Below are positions 47,717-58,865 of a stretch of DNA of 64,000 bases, piece after piece (within the stretch, counting starts at the first letter, position 1; every line of letters starts with the position of its first letter). The position numbers and the translations under genes were made by a program. The notes under the pieces were generated by a model, which did not search any database, was not told where the DNA came from, and worked only from the letters and a program-made list of their open reading frames with translations. Source of the DNA: Benincasa hispida (taxonomy: Eukaryota; Streptophyta; Magnoliopsida; Cucurbitales; Cucurbitaceae); NCBI RefSeq assembly GCF_009727055.1, contig NC_052351.1:7307037-7371036 (forward strand), in the 5' to 3' direction.

Positions 47717-50700
47717 ATGGCGAGTCTGGAACGAACCCCCACATGGGCAGTGGCCACAGTCTGTTTTTTGTTGATTCTCATTTCAATTTCCACCGAATTT
47801 CTGCTTCACTTCCTTGTCAAACGGGTACGTACGAACCATCACCGCTATTCTATTATTGTTGTTTCATTCCGACGAGTTCTGGTTTCCAGTTTTTCAGCAT
47901 CAAGAGAAGGAAATCCCTCAGGCAGGCTCTTGACAATATCAAATCAGGTCAAAAATTACAAACTAATTACCTTTTCTCTGTACATATATATGTATAAATT
48001 TTTAAAAGAAGTTCAAATTTTTATGTGGTGGGTGTTTTGTATTTTGGATGAATTTGTGTAGAATTGATGCTTTTGGGATTTGTATCGCTGTTATTGACGG
48101 TGAGCGAGAAAGGAATTGCTAACATTTGCATTCCTAAGAGTTTGAATAAAAAATTTCTGCCCTGTCGTCACTCTATGAACTTCAATTCCAGTTACTTCAT
48201 GGAAGAACCCAAGTGTGATTCACAGGTAATTAACTAATTAAGCCTAATCATTTATTTAAAAATCCTAATCTTATTTTAAATTATTTGGTTGATTAGGGGA
48301 AAGCTTCATTGCTGTCTAGAGACGGTGCAAAGCAAGTTAAGTATTTGATAATTTGTTTAGCCTTTGTTCATATCTTCTCCAGTCTGCTGACCTACAGTCT
48401 TGGAATTGCCAAGGTAACCCATTTTTGTTATTACAAACAAACGAAAACAATAATAACAACCATCTAAGTCTTGCAATTTCCACCCTTTAATTTTACCTTA
48501 CACTAATTTTGAGATAAAGTAATCTTATGTGCCACCAATGAAGTTGTAAATTATATATTTGAATATGAATTTGACAAAAATAAGTTTGGTCTTTTTTCTT
48601 GAAATTTGTAAGTTTGGGCAAATTTATTAAATGGTTGAGAAGTTTTTGTCTTAAATACAATTTATTTTAAACATATATTTAGCTTATATGAAGAAAACGG
48701 TTTTTTTAATATATAATAAAAAAATATTCTGGATTGATAAGAAAATTTTAACCCCAGATTATGGTTCGATTCAAAACAACCTCAATAGACTTTTACCCTT
48801 AGATTTATAGGCAAAAGAAGTTTGTTTTAACTCATGTGAATAAATCTAAACACATCCATAAAAAGACTAAACATACATAGTATCTGTTGCCTTCATCGAT
48901 TAGCTTAAATTTTTAGGTCAATCGGTGATTTAAGATGATATCAAAACGGATGATCCAAGGAGATCTTGTATTTAAGTCCCTACAATGTTATTTCTCGTCA
49001 ATTTCCTTTGAACTTCAAGCCCTCAGTTTTGATCTATTCTTTTGTTGATGAATTTTTTCCCTTAACCTACCTTCCAAATTTACTTCCCGTTTGGGTTGAT
49101 TTTTTCACAAAAAACCAACAAGTAGGGACAAATTTTTTTGTTTATAAATTTAAAGGCAAAAGACTTCCATGGTTGTTTTGAAACAAACTTCTAGTTCAAA
49201 ATAAAATTTTTGAAAGTTTAAGGTATAAATGAAACGAACCTCATAGTTAAAAGGGATATATATATTAATTATTATTTAACCAAAAAAATTCAATCTATTA
49301 AACTAAAGATAATTACAATTTAATTTAGTTTGACCAAAGAGTCAAATTTTCTCACATTTCCACTCGTAGTTAGAGAAAAAAAAAAGTTGGTATAAAAAAA
49401 CAAAGTATTTAGCAGAAAATAAATAATGGGAAAGATGATTAAAAGAAAGAAAAGAAAGAAAGCGATATTTTGATAGGCCATTGAAACTGCGGAAGAAAAT
49501 AGCGTTGATGAATGATGAGATGAGAAAGTTACGTGTAGCGGAATAACAATTTTACATAAATTTCTTTTGGGCAAACTCGTGAGAAGACTTTCCATATCTT
49601 TACAGATAAGACTTCACCATCCTCAATAATCTTCTTTAAAAACGTACCGTTGTTTTGTATTGCAGATGAGGCGATGGCAGTCTTGGGAAGCAAAAACAAG
49701 AACGTTGGAATATCAATTTACAACTGGTAAATATATAATTAATGCTGTTGGGTGTTTTACAAAATTTAGCTACAAATTGAGAGAAGAAAAATGGCAGCTG
49801 TGGACCATCCTCCATTGACAAATGACAATTATATTGTTTTTTCTTTTCCATTTGTGTGGGACAATAATTAATGAACTAATTACTTACTAGATCCAAGAAG
49901 ATTTCAATTTGCTCGTCAAACATCCTTTGGAAAGAGGCATCTCAAATTCTGGAGTGACCATCACATTCTTCGTTGGCCGGTATCCTTCTTCTTCTTTTAA
50001 TTAATCTATTAATCATCTTTCTTCCGACATTAAATCCAAAAAAAGGAAATGTAATTTTAATTTTTTTTTTTCTTTTTGAAATGTAGGCCTGTTTTCTTAG
50101 ACAATTTTATGAATCTGTCTCCGCAGCTGATTATCTCACTCTTAGACATGGTTTCATTGCGGTAATTAGATTATTGATGTTAAATCAAGCAATTTGGATC
50201 TCTAATCTCTGAAAATTAAATTATTGATTTAGAGTTTTTGTGGAATGACAGGCCCATCTTGGAGAAGGAACCAGCTTTGACTTCCAAAAGTACATAACAA
50301 GAGCTCTAGATAATGATTTCAGTGTGGTTGTGGGAATCAGGTGAATGAGAATCAATGAATTAAAGCCTGAAGAAAACTGTAATAAATGGCCTTACCCTTT
50401 ATGTGAATATCCTTGAAATATTACTAATTTTAATGGGTGGTTTTTACTTCTTGTAGTTGGTGGGTTTGGGTCTTTTCTGTGATCTTCATATTCTTCAGTG
50501 CACATGGTAACACTCAAAATCTTCTCTTTTTTACTCTCTTCCAAACAAGAAAATTGATTTTTTTTTTTACAGTGCAAGAAGCTAATTATAAGAGTCCATC
50601 GTTCAATTTGATGCAGGGTTCCACAGCTATCTATGGCTTCCCTTTATTCCATTATTAGTAAGAGAAATAGTATTGAACTTTTTTAGATACCTTTCTTAGG

Positions 50701-52496
50701 GTTTGAATTTGAATTAGAATGATATTTTTGGATGAACTTTTCAGATGCTTTTGTTGGTTGGGACAAAGTTACAAGGCATCATGACAGAGATGTGTTTGGA
50801 CAGCCATGAGAAGTCTCATGTCGTACGAGGAACTCTGCTTGTTAGGCCCAGTGACCATTATTTTTGGTTGGGCCGGCCCAAGTTGCTTCTCTATTTCATA
50901 CACTTCATTTTCTTCCAGGCAATAATAATAATAATCAATGTTTTCTCCAAAGTTTTAACTATTTATGAAACATTGAGAAATGTTTTGTTGTCTACTTTTG
51001 CAGAATTCTTTTCAATTAGCATTCTTTTCATGGGCGTGGGTAAGTACTAAGTATTAAGTACTAAGTATGTTAGCTTAATTTTCTTGGAAGATTAATGTAA
51101 TTATTTAAGATTAATTAGAGGGGTTTGGTAATTAATTAATAAATTAACTTAATATTTACAGTTGAAATTCGGGCTGAGATCGTGCTTTCAAAGAGAGATA
51201 GGAGATTTGGTAATAGGAGTTGCGGTGGGGGTGCTGGTGCAGTTCATTTGTGGTTATGTCACTCTGCCTCTCTATGCACTGGTTGCTCAGGCAAGTTACT
51301 AAAATCATTCTTAAACATATTTTAATCAAAATTTGAATGCATGATGTTGACGCTAAAGGGTTAATTCTATTATACATTTAAATAAATTTAGAATGGAGGG
51401 ATAGATGAGGTCAAGCAATTTAGTCAAGGTTGCTTTAAAGTAAATCAATCGATCTATGAAGTACATACACAAATACTTGACATGAGTACAACACTGTACA
51501 CACGGAGATACATTATTTTTTTAAATTTTTGGACATGATTACAACACTGAAAAATTTATTAAGAGCAATGATTAGGTGCAACCTAGCCTACACCTAATCC
51601 CATACTCCTTGTTTTTTATATGCACATAGACAAAATAAAAAAAAAAAAATCTTTTTTATTAAAGAAAGACCGTTCGGCCTCTTTGGGCTACTGCATGACA
51701 GGAGCGAAACGGTGAGGTGAAAGGGAGCTAGAAAACTAACTGGACTACATTAGAGATAGGTGCAACCCATGAAGCATCCAAATATTTATCATTTATTAAA
51801 CTATACGATTTTCTAGGATAACTGTCTTAGATGATAAATCTGCTGAAAAATATTTCCATGCATAGGAAAATGTAACTGCTTATTAGTGATAGACTATGAT
51901 AAGATGTCGATAGTGACATTTTTCTATATTTATAAATAAATTGGTTTATTTTTGTTTATTTGAAAATAATTATTTGTTTATTTTTTTAAAGAAAATTCAT
52001 CAATAAATTTATGCAAAGGCTATAGTAAAAATGGTATTCACTTATTTATAAAAATGTTTTGTTAAAAAAGATGGGAAGTTCGATGAAGAAAACGGTGTTC
52101 ACGGAGGGGGTAGTTGAAGGGCTGAGAAGATGGAAAGGGAGAGCGAAGAAAAAGGTTGCTCGAAGGCGAAGAGGCCGCCATGACTGCGACTACAACTTCT
52201 CGCAGTCGCCACCGCGGGTATCGGTTGACGCCGGCGTTGATTCGCCGCCGTCTTTCAGACTTGAGGCGGCGCCAATGTCATCAGTGGATTATTATGGTCG
52301 TTTACAAGGGGCAGGACCCAATAAACATTATAATAATAACACTTGTTCGGCTGCTGTTTCAGTCAGTGGCGATGAGGATAAAATAAAAGGCAAAAAACCA
52401 CTTGACGAAGCGGAAGCGGATCACAAGGCCACCTCATTGGTTGCCTTTGACTGGGCTACCAAAATACACCGTAATTCTTCAAGACATGCAATGTAA
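47717..52496 (+). CDS. MLO: MLO-family seven-transmembrane, calmodulin-binding protein
   Basis: Plasma-membrane protein family; members act in powdery-mildew susceptibility, pollen-tube and root signalling, and some form calcium channels. Exons: 47717-47824, 47890-47947, 48062-48225, 48297-48413, 49666-49726, 49891-49979, 50087-50161, 50252-50340, 50457-50506, 50617-50657, 50745-50918, 51004-51039, 51162-51290, 52071-52496. Phases agree, giving 538 aa. It starts MASLERTPTWAVATVCFLLI (first membrane helix). Family blocks follow: ELMLLGFVSLLLTV, DYLTLRHGFIAAHL, FDFQKYITRALDNDF, LLVGTKLQ, VRPSDHYFW, HFIFFQNSFQLAFF and TLPLYALVAQMGSSMKK. The calmodulin-binding stretch is about residues 405-430 with W418 (EGLRRWKGRAKKK). 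The introns after exons 11 and 13 appear to use GC donors. The first extracellular loop is rather short. The clade was not assigned. AATAAA at 52629 is a possible poly(A) signal. Confidence 0.92.
48755..49245. repeat. Foldback (inverted-repeat) element inside MLO intron 4
   Basis: TTCAAAACAACCTC with AGATTTATAGGCAAAAG (about 48771-48824) is matched in inverted order by AATTTAAAGGCAAAAGAC and GGTTGTTTTGAAACA (about 49147-49188). The arms are roughly 55 bp with perhaps weaker extension to GGTTCG at both outer ends. It lies in the 1.25-kb intron 48414-49665 and is probably a non-autonomous DNA element. No TSD was established. Confidence 0.5.
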
Positions 52497-54406
52497 TACA
52501 TTTTCTTTTCCAACTTAAAATCTTACTGTTTTTTTTTTTTCCTTCTTCCTTTTGTTATTTCTAGAAGTTGGTTACTTTATTTGTATTATATTATATATAT
52601 ATTTGTACATTATATTCCCAATATTTTGAATAAATTTTGCCCTTTTGTAAATTTAGATCGATATATTTCCTTCTCATTTGTGTGAAAAACCATAATTATC
52701 GTAGGTAAATTAATTCAAAGGTGGCCGGCCCGGCTCTAGCCTCTAGTAGCTCTCGGAGAGGTAAATGGTTAATTACCAAATTTATGTTCACCTGGATTAA
52801 AAATGTAGCCAACTTTTGGTTAATATACCTTTTGATTAACTTTTTTTTCTCGTTGGCTTAACTTTTCGTTAATTATCAAATTAATTTTTTGATTTATGGT
52901 CACTTGAACATACCTTGGAGAAGTAAGTCCCACAGCCCACCGTTGATATGCTTATCTTCGACCGCCATCTATGGGTTGGCTTCCTCCCGAGAACATTATC
53001 TAAGAGTTCTAATACTAATTAATGCAGCAGTTTAGGTCAAATCCATGGCTAAATAAGAAAAATTCATTCTTTAAAATGAGAGAATACTCTCTAAAGAAAC
53101 ATGTTATATTGAAATGAATGATTAAAAGAAAATTGCCAAAAATAGGATAAATTTAGAGGAATTAAAGAGATTTAGGATGAATTTTCAAAATAAAGAGTTA
53201 TGGGACGAATGAACATATGAAATATCCAAATTACCTCTAATGAAAAGAAATCATAAAAAGAAAGAAAAGGAAATCGTCAGATTCACAGTCTTCCCTCTTG
53301 CGTGCGATGGGAACTTTAGATGGCAGGGTAAATCAAACGACGACGACGACTTCGAATTGCAATGACAACAGTGATGGCATTACCCAACTGACAACGATGA
53401 CAATGGTAATTACCCCGATGATAAAGATTCTAAAGTCGTCGATGAAAAATACCCTAATCATCTTGGTAAATCTCTTTTTTCCTACTCCATTTTTTTTGTG
53501 TAGTTATATCTTCGAATTAATGGAATTTTAGTAAACTTAAGTTTCTTTGTTTTCTTCCATCAATAATTTGGGGCTTTTGGATTACTTGTGGCATGTAATT
53601 TGAATATGTTATTTATAAGTTTTTCATGTTGTCCTTTTTCCCTGCTTCTTCTACAAATTGGCTAACTACGTTGGTGTTTTCTTTTGTTGTTACAATGATT
53701 AGATAGATCGATCTTGCTTCTTTGTTCTAGAAAAAAAACTGAGTGGAAGATTATTTTGAATTATTGAATTACTTAGTTGATCTTGTTGGTAGGCATGTTA
53801 GTCTTCAAGCCCTTTTACACTTCCCCAGCAAGTTTTCAAGTGCATAAGAGTAGCAAATTATGCTTTTCCCAAAACTGGAATTCATATTTATTGCTTATAT
53901 GGGTCTTCTCATTGCGGGTTATGGATAATAATGGGTGTGTTTTTGGTGCCCCAATTCAAGATGCTAACTATCTGAACATCACGAGCGTACTGGATCTCAG
54001 ATGTCGGACTATGTAGAGGAAATTTAAAAGACATACACTTAAAATGGTTTTACTCCATTGGAGGTCCGAAGGAAGAATCAATAGGCCTTTTGAACAATAG
54101 ATTTAATTAATTGATTCCTTAGTAATGTTTATAGATTTTACACTTTGTCGGATGCTTTATAAATAATATATTTGTCTCTTATTATCGAAGATTAATATAT
54201 ATATATATATATTTTAATTCATTGACTATTCTAGCTTCTAAGCGATAGCATGACGATTACGAGTTCTAGGCCACGACAAGGATGAGTTCCCAAGGGGGAT
54301 TAAATTCTTTAGTTTTGGAATCTTGTAGTGTTTAATGTCATTTTAGTCGATTTTTTTTTATCTTGCAAGTATCACCAACAACAAACAATATGACAAACAT
54401 TAGGCG
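52497..54406. other. Intergenic downstream of MLO, no gene recognised
   Basis: It holds the MLO 3' region, then about 1.8 kb without recognisable features. Open frames at 53298-53531 and 53777-54016 (77 and 79 codons) have no domain; an Asp/Thr-coding triplet run (ACGACGACGAC, about 53337) explains the first. TA repeats occur near 54195-54212. Confidence 0.45.
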
Positions 54407-54862
54407 TGTTTCAGAATAAGAAATGAAAATTAGAGAGTGGTGAGACTATGAGAGTTGAGAAATTCCTTAGTATGATTTCTATATTTCTGTATTTCTCAAT
54501 GAAATGAATGAATGATACAATTGCATATATATATATATATATACAGGTAAAAGAGAACAAATTGTGCCCTAATCCAATACGTGTACGACTGTGCTGGAAA
54601 GGCTTCAACATAATGTGTAGAGGAATAATTCCAGATAATTCTATCCATATCCAGTTCCAGGTAATGGCCAGCTTGGATGGCGAATCACCATTTGAGTACC
54701 TCGTCATCATCTTCCTCATTATCCTTAATATCCCCCTTTAAACAATGGGTTAGATCTACTAGACCGGGTTTGTTTCGGAGGTATGAGTATTGTGGATATG
54801 TGAGAGGTTTGGTAAGACAGTCTGCAAGTTGCTCTTCCGTGGGAACATATCGGACTTCTAGT
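54407..54862 (-). mobile_element. Small-LTR copia fragment: LTR (54407-54730) plus end of RNase H (54731-54862)
   Basis: The minus strand at 54860-54740 reads EVRYVPTEEQLADCLTKPL, then YPQYSYLRNKPGLVDLTHCLKG, the C-terminus of a copia RNase H of a lineage unlike Copia-1 to 3. A purine tract AAAGGGGGATA precedes the LTR start TATTAAGGATAATG at 54730 (expected TG start mutated to TA). The LTR ends TTCTGAAACA at 54407 and carries the usual promoter-distal sequence TTGAGAAATACAG. At 324 bp it is far shorter than the 1.95-kb copia LTRs here. The rest of the element is missing beyond 54862. Confidence 0.82.
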
Positions 54863-54865
54863 CAC

Positions 54866-57310
54866 TTAAGGAGAACCTTAGAGCTCATGCATTCGGACTT
54901 TTGTGGACTAATGAGTGTTAACGCATGGGGAGGTTATGAATATTTCATTAACTTTATAAATGATTATTTAAAGTACGATTATATTTACCTAATTCATTTT
55001 AAGTATGAAGCTCTTGAAAAGTTTAAGGAATTTAAGACCGAGGTTGAAAACCAATTAAGTAAATCTATTAAAGTATTTGGACTTGAAATTCCAGGACTAT
55101 ATGATAGAACACGGAATTCAGTCACAACTCTCTGCACCGGGAATATCTCAGCAGAACGGTGTATCTAAACGGAGAAATAGAACCTTGTTAGACATGGTTT
55201 GGTCCATGATGAGTTATGCTCGGTTGCCTAACTCGTTCTGGGGGTATGTAGTAGAGACTGCAACTTACATTTTGAATTATGTTCCCTCTAAGAGTGTTTC
55301 AAAAACACCCTATGAGTTATGGACAGGACATAAAGCTAGTTTACACTATTTCCGGATCTGGGGTTGCCTGACATATGTGTTGGTGCAAAATCCTAAAATA
55401 TTGGAACATCGTTCAAAATTATGCCTGTTTGTACGTTACCCTAAAGGAACAAGAGGTGGTTAGTTTCATGGTCCTCAGGATGATAAGGTAATTGTATCGA
55501 AAAATGCCACATTCCTAGAGGAAGACCACATTCGAGATCATAATCCCTGCAGTGAACTATTATTAGAAGAGATTTCAAATAATATTATAGATGAATCAAC
55601 AAAAGTTGTTGATCAGCCTTGCTCATTAACAAGAGTTGTAGATAGATCAAGGATGTCTGGTCCATTACATCCTACCCAAGAGTTGAGAAAGCCTCGACGT
55701 AGTGGGAGGGTTGTGAGACAGCCTGACCGCTATATGGGTTTAACTAAAACCAAAGTCAACATACCTGATGATGGCTTAGAGGATCCATTAACATATAAAT
55801 AGGCAATGGATGATGTTGATTGAGATCAATGGATCAAAGCGATGGACCTTGAAATAGAGTCTATGTACTTTAATTCAGTCTGGGAACTTGTAGATAAACC
55901 TGATGAGGTAAGACTTATTGATTATAAGTGGATCTACAAGCGTAAAAGAGACCATACGGGAAAGGTACAAACCTATAAAGCCCGGTTAGTAGCAAAGGTT
56001 ATACCCAGATTAAGGGGGTGGACTATGAAGAAACCTTATCACCTGTTGCTATGATAAAATCAATCAAGATACTCTTGTCCATTGCCATTTTTTATAATTG
56101 TAAAATTTGACAAATGGATGTCAAGACTGCCTTTCTAAATTGAGATCTTGAAGAGAGTATTTATATGGTCCAACCAGAAGAGTTCATTGAAACGGGTCAG
56201 GAGCAAAAAGTTTGCAAACTGAAGAGATCTATTTATGGATTGAATCAGACATCCAGATCCTAGAATATAAGATTTGATACTGCGGTCAAATCTTATGGCT
56301 TTAAATAGAACGTTGATGAACCGTGTGTATATAAAAAGATCATCAACTCCACTATAGCATTTCTAATTTTGTATGTAGATGATATCCTACTTATTGGGAA
56401 TAATGTAGGATACCTAACTGACAATTATATTTGGCTAACAACCCAATTTTAGATGAAAGATCTGGGAGAGGCACAGTATATTCTTAGGATTCAAATAGTT
56501 CGAAACAGAAAGAACAGAACGATAACTATGTTTCAAACATCTTATATAGACAAGGTGTTGTTTAGGTTTAAGATGCAAGATTCCAAAAGAGGTCTTTTAC
56601 CTTTTAGGAATGGAATACATTTGTCAAAGGAACATTGTCCTAAGACACTTCAAGAAGTTGAGGATATGAGATGGGTTCCCTATGCATTAGCAGTCGGAAG
56701 TCTGATGTATGTAGTGTTATGTACTCATCCAGACATATGCTTTGCAGTAGGGATTGTCAGTAGGTATCAGTCCAATCCTGATTATGAATATTAGACTGCT
56801 GTTAAGAATATCCTCGAGTATCTTAGGAGAATAAGGAACTACGTGCTCGTATATGGAAATAAGGATTTGATCCTTAGGGTTATACTGACTCCGATTTTCA
56901 GATCGATATAGACTCTAGGAGATCTACTTCGGGATAAGTGTTCACTCTAAATGGAGGAGCAGTAGTATGGAGAAGTATTAAGCAGAGCTACATTGCACAC
57001 TCCATAATGGAAGCAGAATATGTTGCTACTTGTGAAGCAACCAATGAAGTAGTATGGCTTAGGAAGTTTCTCAATGATCTGGAAGTTGTTCTAGACATGC
57101 ATCTGCCAATCACTTTGTATTGCGATAACAGTGGGGCAATAGCAAACTCCAAAGAACCTAGAAGCCATAAGCGTGGAAAACATATTGAGCGTAAATATCA
57201 TCTCATAAGAGAGATTGTGCTAAGAGGAGACGTTTATGAGACAAATAGAGTTTGAGGAAAATATTGTTGATCCGTTTACAAAGGTCCTTCTAGCTAAGAT
57301 TTTCGAGGGT
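54866..57310 (+). pseudogene. Copia-3 integrase, reverse transcriptase and RNase H (broken)
   Basis: Integrase: LELMHSDFCGLMSVNAWGG (about 54880) to KTEVENQLSKSIK, then, in another frame, SAPGISQQNGVSKRRNRTLLDMVWSMM and LPNSFWGYVVETATYILNYVPSKSV (55077-55463). RT: MDLEIESMYFNSVWELVD (55842), QMDVKTAFLN (about 56112), YVDDILLIG (about 56371-56397), MKDLGEAQYILRIQIVRNRK (56453). RNase H: MFTLNGGAVVWRSIKQSY (56938), LPITLYCDNSGAIANSKEPR and SHKRGKHIERKYHLIREIV. Multiple stops and frame changes, for example at 55801 and 56108, rule out function. Confidence 0.9.
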
Positions 57311-57349
57311 CACCTGAAGAGTTTAGAACTACAGGTAGAATACATAGGG

Positions 57350-57459
57350 TAAGTGGGAGAAATTTTGGGTGTGGAATGCTCTAGTTTATTGTATTTAGTT
57401 TCCCCTCACAACACTCAACTTTTTGTAATCCACTAGGAGTTTTAGTCCAAGTGGGAGTT
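57350..57459 (+). other. Copia-3 3' untranslated segment with two polypurine-like tracts
   Basis: TAAGTGGGAGAAA (about 57351) occurs just after the RNase H stop and AAGTGGGAGTTT (57449-57460) just before the LTR. The distal tract is the expected priming site for plus-strand synthesis. Copia-2 has the same two-tract layout (TAAGTAGAAGAT after RNase H, AAGCGGGAGAT before its LTR). Confidence 0.7.
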
Positions 57460-58865
57460 TATTGGGTTGTATGTTCTAAAACTCGTAGTATTGTAAACAG
57501 TAAACATATATGAAGTTTATTCAGACAAGTGTTGTTGATTGTTTAATAACCCTAAATCTAATACTTGGACTTTATGTAGAGACATAAACTCGATCAAGTT
57601 TGAGTAAAATCGTCTAAACAGTCTATAGTACTTGGATTAGGTTGGGTACCTATTTTTGGAGATACTATTGAATACGACCCGCTTTATGATTATTACAAAT
57701 GTTGTAAAGTGTCATAAATGATGTGATCAGTTCGTTCATGTACAGACATGTGAGCAGAGGTGTTCTACACGATGAGATTGTGTAAGAAAAACCACAAAAT
57801 AATCACTGTTATTTATTAACATCGTTTACTGTTAATACTGATTAATTTTACTTCTTGATGACCTAGATAACTTGATCTAAATCCTGAGTTGTCTATGAAC
57901 TTCTGTTCATTCGCGATTGTCCTTTGATCTGCATAGATGAGAGTAAGCTCAACATCGCTGCTCAATATGCCTCCCATTTTAGGGATAAGACCGAGTAGAT
58001 GGCTGGGGACATAGAATTTGCAAGATGAAATTCACTTTTACCCATTTTAGTGATGGTAGAAAGGTTGTTCCCTTGAGGGATGATCCTGGGTCTTGAATAA
58101 AGATCCCATCGTTTGCTTGAGAGGGAATAGAATTAGTGATTATGATCCTAAATCAATTGTTCATTAGAGAGACATTGGTACTTATGGCGAAAAGATGTAA
58201 CTCAAGGGTATTTTGGTATTTGACCTAGCTAAGGTTATGAACAACCTGTGAAGGATCAACTTATTGATGACGGTTATATCAAATGAACACATAATATATC
58301 TACAGTGAGGGGAGTGTATCTACAGGCTATAGTGGACAGTCCTGTTAGTTAACGAATGTTGATTAGCTAGATTAAAGAGTTTGACCGGTTAGTCTCAAAT
58401 CGTTGGAGCTCATGATCTGTAGGTCCATCGGGTCTCCTTGCTAACTCAATACGGACAAAATTGAAGAACTAGGTGAAGTAAGAATATGAAATGTTCAAAT
58501 TCGGGCTTTAGAGAAAATTGTATTTTATATGAGATATAATATAATTTATTAATTAATTATTTTTTAAAGTATACTTGATCATTAACATGAAAGTATTTTT
58601 TAAACTTGATTAATGTGATTAATCAAAGCTAGGTGTCAAAGACAATTTAATATGTGATATTAAATTTGTTTATTTTATTCAATTAAAATTGTTTTGATTA
58701 AATAATTTCCAAAATTTAAAACTTGTATTTCGTTTTTTTTTAATAAAAATTAGTTAGTGGAAAAATCCAATTGTTGGATTTTCCTACTAACTAAGTGGAC
58801 TTTAAAGTGACACTTCCAAGGCTTGACACCTAAAGTTTACATGCTAGTGGAGTTTGAGGTGGAAG
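57460..58865 (+). repeat. Copia-3 3' LTR (incomplete, interrupted by gypsy element)
   Basis: It starts TATTGGGTTGTATG directly after the polypurine tract (TG start mutated to TA). Family blocks include GGTTGGGTACC, GACCCGCTTTATG, TTGTAAAGTG and the spacing of the other copia LTRs. About 1.4 kb is present before the gypsy LTR begins at 58866; the rest would lie beyond the right edge. Confidence 0.8.

Larger units (their letters stand above)
54866..58865 (+). mobile_element. Copia-3: 5'-truncated Ty1/copia element with 3' LTR
   Basis: Plus-strand relative of Copia-1 and Copia-2. It starts abruptly in the integrase core at the junction with the small-LTR copia fragment and proceeds through integrase, RT, RNase H, a 3' untranslated segment with two purine tracts and a 3' LTR from about 57460. 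That LTR is interrupted by a gypsy element at 58866. Gag, protease and 5' LTR are missing. Confidence 0.88.

Noticed and set aside
53298..54016. Two open frames downstream of MLO as a possible small gene
   Set aside because: No domain, no splice-supported link between them, and low-complexity codons (Asp/Thr runs). Expression data would be needed to reconsider.
54677..55168. 163-codon frame read as one protein
   Set aside because: Its first part is antisense to a copia LTR and RNase H end, and only the later part is copia integrase. The frame is an artefact of the joint at about 54862.
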